From: Candidatus Stramentimicrobium fermentans | GTDB lineage: Bacteria; Atribacterota; Phoenicimicrobiia; Phoenicimicrobiales; Stramentimicrobiaceae | NCBI GenBank assembly: GCA_012520575.1 | Contig: JAAYOB010000007.1 | Coordinates: 1 to 64,000, forward strand | Direction of reading: 5' to 3' | Length of the DNA: 64,000 nt | Shown: positions 46,151 to 55,925 of the stretch, in pieces | Layout: each line of letters opens with the position of its first letter | Numbering within the stretch: position 1 is the stretch's first letter | Made by a program: the position numbers and the translations under genes | Notes under the pieces: model-generated | Told to the model about the DNA's origin: nothing | The model's input: only the letters and a program-made list of their open reading frames with translations | Database searches by the model: none

Positions 46151-47134
46151 TTAAACTATTCCCCTCTTCTTAAGCCACTGTGCGGTTTCCGCCAATCCAT
46201 CTGTCAGACCATACTGCGCTTTCCATTTCAGGACTTGTTCTGCTAAGTGACCATCAAGAACATTTTTTCTTAAATCTCCAGTTCGGGGAGGTCCAAAATT
46301 TGCCTTTTGCGCAAAACCCATTGCCTTCTGCAAGTGGGAATACAACTGGTTTACTGATATTCCTCTGCCTGTTCCTATATTGAAAACGTGAAATGCTTTA
46401 TCTGTTTTTCTTATCTTTTTTAATTCAGCTAATTCTACCATATTTTTTATACTGAGTAAACAAGCCCTAGCAACATCTTTCACATAGACATAATCTCTGA
46501 TACATTCGCCATCTCCATAGATAGTGGGAATCTCACCCTTCAACATTTTAGCCATGAAAATAGCAATAACTCCTGCTTCGCCCAAAAGGTCCTGTCTTGG
46601 TCCATACACATTACCATAGCGCAGGGAGATATAATTTAGTCGGTGAGTTTGATAAAAAAAATCTAGATAAAGCTCGGAAGCCATTTTAGAAATTCCATAA
46701 GGAGAAGTTGGAGAAAGAGGGGCATTTTCAGTTATTGGGAAAGATTTTTGTTCTCCGTAGATATTAGCGCTTGAGGCAAAAACAAAACCATCTATTCCGC
46801 ACTTTAGCGATACCTCCAATAGATTTAACATCCCCATAATATTCTCCTGTGCATCTAATTGGGGATGGGCAATCGAATAAGAAACACTGGTTTGTGCAGC
46901 TTGATGGCAGACATAATCAGGCCTTTCGTAATTAAAAACTTCGGCTAAATCAGGGTCACCAATATTCATTTTATAAAAATGAGCTTGGGGATTAATATCT
47001 TCCTTTTTCCCTGAAGATAGGTCGTCAATAATCACAACTTTATAACCCTGAACAATTAATAAATCAACTATGTGTGAGCCGATAAATCCTACACCACCAG
47101 TAACTAAGACTTTTTCCTTTTTACCTTTATCCAT
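46151..47134 (-). CDS. NAD-dependent epimerase/dehydratase (UDP-glucose 4-epimerase-like)
   Basis: The 327-residue extended short-chain dehydrogenase has the NAD-binding motif VTGGVGFIGSHI (near 10), the Ser in FASSANIYGEQ (near 120), and the catalytic YxxxK in SPYGISKMASELY (near 150). It resembles GalE-type UDP-hexose 4-epimerases; the exact sugar cannot be told. It lies between the WecA-like gene and the WecA-WecG fusion, so it probably supplies a nucleotide sugar for surface glycan synthesis. Confidence 0.85.
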   Translation of the reverse strand: MDKGKKEKVLVTGGVGFIGSHIVDLLIVQGYKVVIIDDLSSGKKEDINPQAHFYKMNIGDPDLAEVFNYERPDYVCHQAAQTSVSYSIAHPQLDAQENIMGMLNLLEVSLKCGIDGFVFASSANIYGEQKSFPITENAPLSPTSPYGISKMASELYLDFFYQTHRLNYISLRYGNVYGPRQDLLGEAGVIAIFMAKMLKGEIPTIYGDGECIRDYVYVKDVARACLLSIKNMVELAELKKIRKTDKAFHVFNIGTGRGISVNQLYSHLQKAMGFAQKANFGPPRTGDLRKNVLDGHLAEQVLKWKAQYGLTDGLAETAQWLKKRGIV

Positions 47135-47183
47135 GGTTACTTTCCCCTTTATCTATCTGAATATTTGTACTTTAAAAAATCAA

Positions 47184-48128
47184 TTAATTTTTTAGCAAAA
47201 AATAGGCTAGACTTAGGGCTAATGAGCTGCAAATGCAATTTAAGGCTAATAAGATTAGCACCACATTACGATGAGATATACCTCTATCTAGTAGCCGATG
47301 GTGCAGATGGCTCCGATCTGCTTGAAAAATTGGAGTATGACTTTTATATCTCCTCCATATCGCAAAAAGAGTATCTGTTATAGGTAATGCCAAGGTCAAA
47401 ACAGGAATCAGCAATAATATCGGCTTCTTTGAATAAACTACCAATAATATGGCACTTCCAGAGATCAGAAACCCGGAAAAGGTACTGCCGGAATCTCCCA
47501 AAAATATCTGCGCAGGATAGAAATTATAGCGGAAAAAGGCTATCATACTCCCTAAAAGTGCTGCATTTAACAGATTATAAGGCAAATAAATCTCATCAAC
47601 TAAAAATCCAATTATTAAAAAAGTAACCAATGAAATTATAGATATTCCCGCTGCCAAGCCATCCAGCCCATCAATAAGATTAATGGAATTAGTAATGCCT
47701 ACCATCCATAATATCAGTACCGGGTATAATAAAAAGCCAAAAATGGTGAATTGGGACAATTTTTGTATAATAAATTGATTGATAGTATCCTGGTGATAGA
47801 TAATAAATAGTAATGCCGGCGCCAACTGAATGATAAACTTGTTAAGTGGTTTTAAATCAACAATATCATCAACAATACCCAAAAGTAAGATAATAATACT
47901 GCCAGCTAAAAAGGCTTTTATTTGCTCTTGAAATGGTACAAAAAATAAGGCACTAAGCAGAAAACCAAAAAATATTACTATTCCTCCTAGATTAGGAATA
48001 GCGTTATCATGTACTTTACGATAGCCGGGTTTATCTACAAAATCTTGTTTCTTCGCCAATCGAGCAATAAAAGGAGTAATAATATAGGAAATAAAAAAAG
48101 CAGTAAACGCTGTCAGGGCAAAAACCAA
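47184..48128 (-). CDS. wecA: WecA/TagO-like undecaprenyl-phosphate sugar-1-phosphate transferase
   Basis: The 314-residue polytopic protein belongs to the GT4 family. The motifs NLGGIVIFFGF, TNSINLIDGLDGLAAG (catalytic Asp pair), FLGDSGSTFSGF, PITDTLFAIWRR and DRSHLHHRLL are intact. It transfers GlcNAc-1-phosphate or a similar sugar to undecaprenyl phosphate, starting lipid-linked glycan synthesis. Its product would be the substrate of the WecG-type domain downstream. WecB, which makes UDP-ManNAc, is encoded at 54.6-55.8 kb. Confidence 0.93.
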   Translation of the reverse strand: MVFALTAFTAFFISYIITPFIARLAKKQDFVDKPGYRKVHDNAIPNLGGIVIFFGFLLSALFFVPFQEQIKAFLAGSIIILLLGIVDDIVDLKPLNKFIIQLAPALLFIIYHQDTINQFIIQKLSQFTIFGFLLYPVLILWMVGITNSINLIDGLDGLAAGISIISLVTFLIIGFLVDEIYLPYNLLNAALLGSMIAFFRYNFYPAQIFLGDSGSTFSGFLISGSAILLVVYSKKPILLLIPVLTLALPITDTLFAIWRRYKSHTPIFQADRSHLHHRLLDRGISHRNVVLILLALNCICSSLALSLAYFLLKN

Positions 48129-48248
48129 GATAATCTATTTCTCCTTTTTATTTTTTATCTAAATATTACAACAATACAACAATTTGTGAGGTTTATAATC
48201 TGAGATTATACCATCAAATTAATTCAGATTCTTGTCTAAATGGTAAAT

Positions 48249-49379
48249 TTATCTCTTAAAAAATAGCCTTTCTGCATTGTCATGATAAATCATCCTTAGG
48301 GTTTCTGCATCGAGATTTAAACCATGGTAAACCCGGTTGGGATCTATATTTTTACGAGCTTCCTTGGTCATCATATTATATATGCTGACTGGTAGAATGT
48401 ACTCTTTTTTCTCTAATAAATCCATATAAGCTAAATGTACATCACCTATATAGGCCCTGTTTTTGGCTTGATAGGTGGTCACCACCAGATCTGTTCCATA
48501 AATAATTCTTTCCCTATAGGTTAATATAAAATCTTGAAAACTGCTATAGTTATTCGAAATTCTACCAAACCCAGCAACTAGAAAATCCGGGTGCCCAAAA
48601 CTAATATCCAGATATAGCTGCGGATACTCCTTCATAAAACGGTCTAAACGTGTCAGGTTATTGGTGGAAAGCATAAAATGAGGTGCCACAATGATTAACT
48701 CTGGGAATTCTTGTAAGATATGTTCAAATTCTGTTGAAAAGCGCCCACTATTAATATGGTATAGTATAGGAATATTTTCTTGTTCGCAATAAGCATATAT
48801 TTCCATCATTCCTGGGTCAACTAGCGATGTCTTAAAAAATGAATCATAAAAAGTACCATGCCCATTGTATAATTTGACACCATCAGCTCCATTCTCTATA
48901 GATTTTTTTAGCCCTTCTAGTTTGTTAGCATCTCTGGGATCCAAAGTCACCAGGGCTGCAAACTCATCGGGGTAATTCCGACTAAGCTCAACAATAAAAT
49001 CATTATTTTCCTCATAACCAGTAAAACCATATTGCGGTTTCATAAAAAAGGTAAAATAAGGGGTGCCTAGCAATACCATCTTTTTTATCTGACAATCTTT
49101 CATCGCTTGTCTTAATAACGGCAAGCAATCCATATTCTGCACATGCTCATGTCCATTAATAATATTAAAAATATCCCTCTTATCCTTGATTTCCTCTGCT
49201 ATACTTTCCACTTGTTTTGAGGGGAGATGATCAATCCATAGCGGCATTAGACCTCTCTGCCTCAAAGCTATGAATAGCAAAACAATAATGATAATGGTAC
49301 TGACCGTATAAAAAACTATATCAAACCATTTCTTTTTCCGTGAAGTTTTTCTCTTTTTTGTCCTTTCCGCTCTTACCAT
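48249..49379 (-). CDS. Membrane-anchored amidohydrolase-family protein
   Basis: The 376-residue protein has a very basic N-terminus (KKRKTSRKKK) and one transmembrane helix (about 22-42), followed by a TIM-barrel amidohydrolase (Amidohydro_2 type). Metal-ligand candidates are seen in INGHEHV (HxH), KLYNGH, LYHINSG, VAPHF and YGTDL. Family members hydrolyse or decarboxylate small substrates. The extra anchor suggests action on the outer face of the inner membrane. It is divergent from the plus-strand protease-barrel gene. The substrate is unknown. Confidence 0.78.
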   Translation of the reverse strand: MVRAERTKKRKTSRKKKWFDIVFYTVSTIIIIVLLFIALRQRGLMPLWIDHLPSKQVESIAEEIKDKRDIFNIINGHEHVQNMDCLPLLRQAMKDCQIKKMVLLGTPYFTFFMKPQYGFTGYEENNDFIVELSRNYPDEFAALVTLDPRDANKLEGLKKSIENGADGVKLYNGHGTFYDSFFKTSLVDPGMMEIYAYCEQENIPILYHINSGRFSTEFEHILQEFPELIIVAPHFMLSTNNLTRLDRFMKEYPQLYLDISFGHPDFLVAGFGRISNNYSSFQDFILTYRERIIYGTDLVVTTYQAKNRAYIGDVHLAYMDLLEKKEYILPVSIYNMMTKEARKNIDPNRVYHGLNLDAETLRMIYHDNAERLFFKR

Positions 49380-49489
49380 CTCTACGCTCTAACCCTCCTG
49401 CTCTTCCTAATATATATCCGTCTTACCTGAATAATAGTATAATAATCAAAATATTACTACTTTATTGTATATAAATTTTATAAATAAGC

Positions 49490-49495
49490 TATAAT
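49490..49495 (+). promoter_or_regulatory. Possible -10 box of the plus-strand protease-barrel gene
   Basis: A perfect TATAAT lies about 25 bases before the start codon in the 142-base divergent gap. The best -35 candidate (TTGTAT) is 19 bases away, which is too long, so only the -10 element is listed. Confidence 0.35.
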
Positions 49496-49521
49496 TATAG
49501 TATTCCAGATTTAGGGAAAAT

Positions 49522-52500
49522 ATGTTTAAACATAAAGAATTTTTTGGAAAGAGAATTTTTTTGTTCCTTATTTTTTCCATCTTTCTATCTCTATTCTATT
49601 TTTCTGTGCCAAACTTTCTTTTTGATAATCCTTCACAGCTAGTTGTTTATAGTAAAAACTATGATCCAACACTCAACTGGAATGTTATAGAGGGCAAACA
49701 TTACTCCATAATCTTCCCGACGGAGATACCAGATAAGGAAGGTTCTCCCTATAAACAGATTGCCCTTCATATCGCTGAAATAGCCGAAGAAATCTATTCT
49801 CAAATAACTCTACAGTTTGGAACGCCTTATAATCCAGATAAGAAATTTGCTATTATTTTAGAAGATTTCCATGATTCGACATATGGATTTGCCTCAACAG
49901 TTCCCCATTATCTTATTCGTATTAATTTGACTGCACCCGGTCCGGAAATTTTCGACACCAAATTTGAAAGCTGGCTAAGAATTTTAATCGCTCATGAATA
50001 TACGCACTTAGCACATTTTGATATGACCGATAAAATGACCACTTTCCTACGCTTTTTTTTAGGTCAAACTATCACCCCAAACGCCTTGCAGCCCCTTTGG
50101 TCTATTGAAGGATTAGCTATTTACAATGAGAGCAGATTAAACGCAGGTAGAGGCCGACTAAAAGATAGCAGATATGAGATGTATCTTAGAACCGATTTTT
50201 TGGAAAACAGATTAAAAAATCTTGAACAATTAGAAGGTGGACACCTGATCTCTTGGCCGGCAGGAAATGCTCCTTATATCTATGGACAATCACTAGTTCA
50301 CTTTATCGCCGAAGTATATGGTGAAGAAAAACTGATAGCCATAAGCAAGCAGTTTTCTTCTTTTCCTCTGCTAGGAATGGACTGGGCGTTAAAAAAAGTT
50401 TTAGGTATTGACCAAAATAAACTATATCAAAGATGGAAGTGTGAGAAAGAACAATATTTCGAACAACAGGTTAGACGTATTGTCAATTCTGATAAAATAA
50501 CCGAATCGCAACAAATTACCGACCACTGTTATTGGGTTGAATGTCCTTCCTGGCTAATTGATAACGATATTAAAGATTCCTCTCTTACTTATAGAGTCTT
50601 TAAGCCACATCTTTACTCCACCATACGTAAATATAACCGGAATTCCGGTAAAGAAAGCTTGTTGATAAAAAGAACAGGCGGACATGGCACCTCTTACTCC
50701 TTTTCACCTGATTTTCAATATCTTCTTTACGCTAAACAAATTCAATATAGTCACTACTATACCTATAATGATCTATTCTTATTTCACTTAAATACTGGTA
50801 AGCAATACCAGCTTACTGAGAGAATGAGAATTAAAGACCCCGCCTGGCACCCTGTGCCGGCTGTTGATAAGATTGTCGCGGTAATCAATCAAGCCGGCTC
50901 TAATAACCTGGTCTTATTCTCTATTCAAAATATTATGCCGCAAAATGAACCAGAACAAATGGATCTTATCAATACTGCCGACCTTACTTATTTAACTAAT
51001 TTTAAAGACGGCTCTCAGATTTACCAACCGGTCTGGTCACCCCAAGGTGACCGAATTGCCTTTTCGTTATGGCGCAAAGGCTATCAAGATATATATGTTA
51101 TTACCCTTGATGAAGATCATCTCAAAATACAATCTATAATACCTATCACTTATGACCGTTATACTGATATTAGTCCCAATTGGTCAGTTGACGGTCAATA
51201 TTTATTTTTTTCGTCAGATCGTAATAAGATATTCAATTTATATGCCTATTCCTTACCTGATAACCAGTTCTACCGCTTAACCAATGTCGCTACCGGTGCC
51301 TTTGAGCCGGCTGTTTCACCTAGCGGAAAAGAGATGGCTTTTGTGCAATACCACGCCTCAGGTTATGAATTACATGTAGCCAAAATGGACGATTTACTCT
51401 GGGAATTAATAGAAGAAACCGACATGGAGGAAACGGCTGATGTCCCCCATCTGCAAGACAATGTCATCTATTTTTTACCTTTAGAATCACTCGAAGATAA
51501 CGAGGTTAATCAATCCTTAGCACTGCCCCATGGTATTCCAAAGAATACTCATTATACTTTAAAGAGCTATTCTCCTTGGGATAGCATTATGCCCAATTAT
51601 TTGTTTCCCTATGCGGATATCGCAGGAGGTAACCTCTATCTGGGAGCCTCAACCCTGGCTCGGGATTATCTAGGATTTTACTCTATCCCGCTTACACTTG
51701 CCTACAATCTTTCTAATAATTCTTTATTTTATAATCTCCAATGTCTCTATACCGCATGTGAACCATCATTTTCCCTTACCTGGCAAGGTGAAACTTCTTA
51801 CTACACCAGACTCCAGCTATCCTTAGAATTCAGCGATAGCGGATATACCGGTAAAGGCGATTCCGATAGGTTATATTCTAGAAACATAACAATGGGGACT
51901 TTGAGTGAATGTTTATTTACTGTTCAAGGGGAACAGGATGAATTATCAGAAAAAACACCCGTTGTAACTAATTCCTTGTTCTTAAGATACACTTACAGTG
52001 ATACTGAAAAATACCAATGGTCTATTGGTCCAGAAATTGGTAATTTATTTTCTGTCAACTACCAATATGCTGTACCCTATACTGACCATGAAGCTGCTTT
52101 TCATAGAATTATCTTTGATAGCAGAAAATATCTACCGCTACCGGTATCCAATCAGGTTCTAGCTTTAAGATTGGTAGCAGGATACTCCTCTAGTGAAATT
52201 GATAAAAATGCTATATTCAGCCTTGGAGGAAACTCATCTGCCCAAAATCTTAGCTCTTTCAATAGCAAAGACTTTGCTTTGAGAGGGTATCCTTCCTCTT
52301 CTTTTGCCGGAAATCACCTCTTGCTTTGTTCGTTAGAGTATCGTTTTCCTCTAAAAAGAGTAGAACAAAAAATAGGCTACAAAGGTGCATCTCTGTTTTT
52401 AGAACAAGTTTTTGGAGCTTTATTTATAGAAGCAGGACATGCGTGGAATAAAAACTCCTTTCCGCGTTTGAAAGATTTTAACGCTTCCCTGGGTGCGGAA

Positions 52501-52620
52501 GTGGGGTTTATACTTAAAACCAGATATACAGAACCACTTACTTTGGCTTTCGGTATTGGAAAGGCCATCACCCAAACCCTCCCTACCCGCTTTTATGGAA
52601 GAATAGGCCTCTCTTTTTGA
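49522..52620 (+). CDS. Zinc metalloprotease + TolB-like propeller + Omp85-like outer-membrane barrel
   Basis: The 1032-residue protein is the only plus-strand gene. A signal peptide or anchor covers about 10-32. A gluzincin-type protease domain follows, with HEYTH at 158-162 and the third ligand Glu in WSIEGLAIY at about 193-201. Residues about 330-640 carry TolB/WD40-like propeller repeats (YQPVWSPQGDRIAFS, ISPNWSVDGQYLFFSSD, EPAVSPSGKEMAFV). The C-terminal 340 residues form a predicted beta-barrel of the Omp85/bacterial surface antigen type, with the RGYPSSSFAGN motif and a final Phe (YGRIGLSF). An outer-membrane protein with a periplasmic protease and propeller is inferred. AGGG lies six bases before the ATG. 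The substrate is unknown. Confidence 0.85.
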   Translation: MFKHKEFFGKRIFLFLIFSIFLSLFYFSVPNFLFDNPSQLVVYSKNYDPTLNWNVIEGKHYSIIFPTEIPDKEGSPYKQIALHIAEIAEEIYSQITLQFGTPYNPDKKFAIILEDFHDSTYGFASTVPHYLIRINLTAPGPEIFDTKFESWLRILIAHEYTHLAHFDMTDKMTTFLRFFLGQTITPNALQPLWSIEGLAIYNESRLNAGRGRLKDSRYEMYLRTDFLENRLKNLEQLEGGHLISWPAGNAPYIYGQSLVHFIAEVYGEEKLIAISKQFSSFPLLGMDWALKKVLGIDQNKLYQRWKCEKEQYFEQQVRRIVNSDKITESQQITDHCYWVECPSWLIDNDIKDSSLTYRVFKPHLYSTIRKYNRNSGKESLLIKRTGGHGTSYSFSPDFQYLLYAKQIQYSHYYTYNDLFLFHLNTGKQYQLTERMRIKDPAWHPVPAVDKIVAVINQAGSNNLVLFSIQNIMPQNEPEQMDLINTADLTYLTNFKDGSQIYQPVWSPQGDRIAFSLWRKGYQDIYVITLDEDHLKIQSIIPITYDRYTDISPNWSVDGQYLFFSSDRNKIFNLYAYSLPDNQFYRLTNVATGAFEPAVSPSGKEMAFVQYHASGYELHVAKMDDLLWELIEETDMEETADVPHLQDNVIYFLPLESLEDNEVNQSLALPHGIPKNTHYTLKSYSPWDSIMPNYLFPYADIAGGNLYLGASTLARDYLGFYSIPLTLAYNLSNNSLFYNLQCLYTACEPSFSLTWQGETSYYTRLQLSLEFSDSGYTGKGDSDRLYSRNITMGTLSECLFTVQGEQDELSEKTPVVTNSLFLRYTYSDTEKYQWSIGPEIGNLFSVNYQYAVPYTDHEAAFHRIIFDSRKYLPLPVSNQVLALRLVAGYSSSEIDKNAIFSLGGNSSAQNLSSFNSKDFALRGYPSSSFAGNHLLLCSLEYRFPLKRVEQKIGYKGASLFLEQVFGALFIEAGHAWNKNSFPRLKDFNASLGAEVGFILKTRYTEPLTLAFGIGKAITQTLPTRFYGRIGLSF

Positions 52621-52707
52621 TTAAATATTCCCCCACCTACCTTTACAGCTCTTTAATTTTCCTCAACTAGCACCTACAATATTCTTAACCCAATAGGTTG
52701 TTCCCCT

Positions 52708-53778
52708 TTAGATTAAACGTACTTTGCTATCATCAGCAAGGATAAACTCATACACCAAGGGAATATTTACCGAACGATAAATATGGACATTTTTGCCAAT
52801 CAAGCAGTTCTGCATGCGGTACCTTACCTGCTTAATATTGGTATTAGCCATAACAACACTGTATTCAATCTCACTATTTTCTATTTCAACCTTATCAGAT
52901 AATGAAGTAAAAGGCCCGATAAAAGAATTGACAATTCTGGCTCTTTCGCCAATAATCACCGGCCCCATTATCGTTGAGTTGATTATCTCCACTCCCTGTG
53001 CCAGTTTCACTCTGCCAAATATCTTTGATTTATGATCAATCTTAGCATCTCCTAAATCACGCTCAATGTCTTCTAATACCAATCGATTAGCTTCCAGAAT
53101 ATCCTCCGGTTTTCCGGTATCCTTCCACCAGCCTTCAATTATTTCAGCATCCACTTCATATTGATTCTCTAACAGCCATTGAATGGCATCTGTTATTTCT
53201 AATTCTCCCCTTGCCGAAGGTTTGATAGCATCTATGGCAGTATGAATGGTAGAATCAAAAAAATAAACACCAATTAAAGCAAGGTCAGTCATTGGTTTTA
53301 AAGGCTTTTCCTCTAATTTGACTATTCTATTTTCTTTAAGTTCAGCTACACCAAATTGTTCCGGATTTTCCACTCTGGTTAATAATACCAAGGCCTTGGG
53401 CTTATCTTTTTCAAACCTTTGCCGATAGGGATAAATGCTATTCTTTAATAAATTATCACCTAAGAACATTAAAAAACATTCCTCTTGTAAAAAATCACGG
53501 GCAACTTTTACGGCATGGGCCAGGCCAAGTGGTTTTGATTGTAGAATATAGCTTACCTTAACACCCCATCTCTCTCCATCCCCTATAGCTTTTTTTATAT
53601 CTTCGCCGTTGTCTTCACCAATTATCAAGCCAATCTCCGTGATACCACATTCCACAATCTTTTCAACGCCAAATTCCAAAGCAGGCTTATTAGCCAGAGG
53701 AATTAAATGCTTGGCGCTAGTGTGGGTTAATGGCCTTAAGCGAGTACCCTTGCCGGCACAAAGAATTATCGCTTTCAT
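52708..53778 (-). CDS. Sugar-1-phosphate nucleotidyltransferase, RmlA long form
   Basis: The 356-residue protein has the nucleotide-binding start MKAIILCAGKGTRLRPLTH and the motif LGDNLLKN, then a left-handed beta-helix C-terminal part with hexapeptide-like repeats (about 240-350). This matches the long form of glucose-1-phosphate thymidylyltransferase. The nucleotide and the sugar cannot be fixed from sequence alone. It probably makes dTDP-glucose or a similar precursor for the surface glycan. It is convergent with the plus-strand gene. Confidence 0.88.
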   Translation of the reverse strand: MKAIILCAGKGTRLRPLTHTSAKHLIPLANKPALEFGVEKIVECGITEIGLIIGEDNGEDIKKAIGDGERWGVKVSYILQSKPLGLAHAVKVARDFLQEECFLMFLGDNLLKNSIYPYRQRFEKDKPKALVLLTRVENPEQFGVAELKENRIVKLEEKPLKPMTDLALIGVYFFDSTIHTAIDAIKPSARGELEITDAIQWLLENQYEVDAEIIEGWWKDTGKPEDILEANRLVLEDIERDLGDAKIDHKSKIFGRVKLAQGVEIINSTIMGPVIIGERARIVNSFIGPFTSLSDKVEIENSEIEYSVVMANTNIKQVRYRMQNCLIGKNVHIYRSVNIPLVYEFILADDSKVRLI

Positions 53779-53834
53779 TGTCCATCTCCTTTTATTCTAA
53801 AATATTGCTTACTCACCTATAAATACTATTAAGA

Positions 53835-54590
53835 TTATTTACCGGGGTTAATTCCCTTTTCTTCCATATAAGCCTTTTCTCTCATCGAGTTCACATACTC
53901 TTTTCTCTGAAAAGAGTATGTGAAATTAGTATGAATATCGTAAGTACCTTCGATTAAGGCTGTTACATCCTCAACAAAAACCAGTTCTTCATCAGTGGGA
54001 ATTACCAGTACTTTTACCGGTGAATCGGAATGGGAGATATTAAATTCTTTATTGCGAGTTCTGGTTAATCTATTCTTTTCGGAATCGTACTCAATCCCCA
54101 ATATTTCCAAACCATATAATACCTTCGTCCGTATCGTGTCACCCATTTCCCCTACTCCAGCTGTAAAAATAAGAGCGTCTAATCTCCCTAGAACTGCAGC
54201 GTAGGCACCGATGTATTTTTTCAACCGGCAAAACTTCCATCTCTACAGCTAAGCTGGCTCTTTTTTCCCTTTCTTCAGCCGCTTTTTAATCACATTTCTT
54301 CTATCAATGTACTTTCCTGTGATACCTAATAGCCCACTCTTTTTATTCAATATGCTGTCAATCTCTTGAGGAGAATAATCTTCCTTTTGCATCATATAGA
54401 AGTCGAGAGCAGCAGCATGGTCTCCGGCCCTGGTGCCTATAATTGCTCCCCCTAAGGTGGTAAAACCCATACTGGTATCATAGGATAGTCCATTCTTTAC
54501 AGCATTTATACTTACTCCATTCCCTATATGACAACTAATCAGGTTACACCGGAAGGATCTTTGTTTAAAATTACTGCTACTCTTTTCGCT
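53835..54590 (-). pseudogene. ackA: Truncated, frameshifted acetate kinase remnant
   Basis: The pieces read, in order, AKRVAVILNKDPSGVT, then LISCHIGNG...DTSMGFTTLGGAIIGTRAGD...KKSGLLGITGKY, then [11 protein letters not shown], then [27 protein letters not shown] to the end. All are typical acetate kinase blocks, covering roughly residues 190-400. The N-terminal half is missing: the remnant begins directly after the wecB stop codon. Three frame changes are needed, near 54541, at the A6 run near 54261-54266 and near 54231-54234. Acetate kinase interconverts acetyl phosphate and acetate; this copy cannot make a working enzyme. The frame changes at homopolymers could be sequencing errors, but the lost 5' half cannot. 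Confidence 0.85.
53891..53923. repeat. Perfect 15-bp inverted repeat with 3-base loop
   Basis: TCACATACTCTTTTC is followed by TCT and then by its exact reverse complement GAAAAGAGTATGTGA. It lies within the last frame of the acetate kinase remnant. There is no T run on either strand directly after the stem, so it is not a simple terminator. Confidence 0.9.
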
Positions 54591-54596
54591 TAATTA

Positions 54597-55772
54597 TTAT
54601 CTTTTACTGTCAAACTCTTTAGGAAATTCTTCTAAATACTGATATTGATAAAGAATATATCGCACAATTCTTTGAGCAGCAAGCCCATCGCCATAGGGAG
54701 ATTTTTTTGCAACCATTGTTTGATAATAAACCGGATTTTTTAATAACTTATCCACTTCTTTGTTAATAGCCTCCTGATCTGTACCTACCAATCGGGCAGC
54801 CCCTATACTGACAACTTCCGGCCTTTCTGTTTCTTCCCTCAAAATTAAGACCGGCTTACCCAATGCCGGCGCCTCTTCCTGTATCCCGCCAGAATCGGTC
54901 AAAATAATAGTAGAGAAAGCCATTAAGTTGGCCATCTCCTTATAATTCAACGGCTCCAATAAAATAATATTGCTCTGGCTACTTAAATGTTTATGTACAA
55001 CTCTCCTGATAATAGGATTTTTATGGAGAGGGAAAAAAATAACGATGTTTTTATATCTTTGGGAAATACTTAATAAAGCTTGACAGACATTTTCCAGAGG
55101 TTTCCCCCAATTCTCACGTCTATGCATAGTCACTAACACAACCTTTTCATGGCTATCCCTGAATTGGTTAATTCTATTATCGGTAAATTGAAAATTACTT
55201 TCTAACATGAGCAAAAAAGCATCAATCACGGTATTGCCGGAAACAAAGATATTCTCTCTCTCAATACCTTCTTTTTCCAGTAGTTTTGCCGCTAAAGGAG
55301 TGGGAGGGAAATGATAATCAGCTAAAACAGTAGTTAATCTACGATTAATCTCTTCCGGAAAAGGATAGTATTTTTTAAAGGTTCGCAATCCTGCCTCAAT
55401 ATGTCCAACCCTAATTTTTTGATAAAAGGCTGCTAATGCCCCTGAAAAAGTAGTAGTAGTATCCCCTTGTACCAATACTAAATCAGGTAAGATCTTCTCA
55501 AAAACCTCTTCTAATTTAATTAAGGAAGAGGAATTTATATGGGATAAAGATTGCCCCTGTTCCATAATAGCGAGGTCAATATCCGGTTCAATCTGAAACA
55601 GGTTTATCATCTGGTCGAGCATTTCTCGGTGTTGAGCAGTTAAAATTACAAAAGGGGTTAGCCAATGGGGGTATTCTTTTGCCTCCCGAATAACGGGAAA
55701 CATCTTTATCGCTTCCGGTCTGGTTCCAAAAACAAAGGCAATCTTGATTTTCTTATCTTTTTTATTCTCCAT
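54597..55772 (-). CDS. wecB: UDP-N-acetylglucosamine 2-epimerase (non-hydrolysing)
   Basis: The 391-residue enzyme interconverts UDP-GlcNAc and UDP-ManNAc. The start FVFGTRPEAIKMFPVI, the HIEAGLRTF motif (near 125), TMHRRENWG (near 217) and the C-terminal LTDSGGIQEEAPALGKPVLILREETERPE are all present. It supplies ManNAc for lipid-linked glycan synthesis and in Bacillus (mnaA) it also follows upp. Here upp lies about 150 bases upstream. Confidence 0.96.
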   Translation of the reverse strand: MENKKDKKIKIAFVFGTRPEAIKMFPVIREAKEYPHWLTPFVILTAQHREMLDQMINLFQIEPDIDLAIMEQGQSLSHINSSSLIKLEEVFEKILPDLVLVQGDTTTTFSGALAAFYQKIRVGHIEAGLRTFKKYYPFPEEINRRLTTVLADYHFPPTPLAAKLLEKEGIERENIFVSGNTVIDAFLLMLESNFQFTDNRINQFRDSHEKVVLVTMHRRENWGKPLENVCQALLSISQRYKNIVIFFPLHKNPIIRRVVHKHLSSQSNIILLEPLNYKEMANLMAFSTIILTDSGGIQEEAPALGKPVLILREETERPEVVSIGAARLVGTDQEAINKEVDKLLKNPVYYQTMVAKKSPYGDGLAAQRIVRYILYQYQYLEEFPKEFDSKR

Positions 55773-55925
55773 AGTAAATTTCTTTTATTGCAACCTCTTT
55801 CTGATACTATTCTGGCTAACTCATAGTTATAATCATGGTAAAAATATATTAATACAATAAATTTAGTTTATTACACAGCCTGTTGTTTATAATGAACAAT
55901 ACCATATGCATTATAAGCTACTAAA

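Noticed and set aside
48190-48210. TATAATC/GATTATA inverted repeat upstream of the wecA-like gene
   Set aside because: Short A/T palindrome without a matching -35 box; cannot be separated from background.
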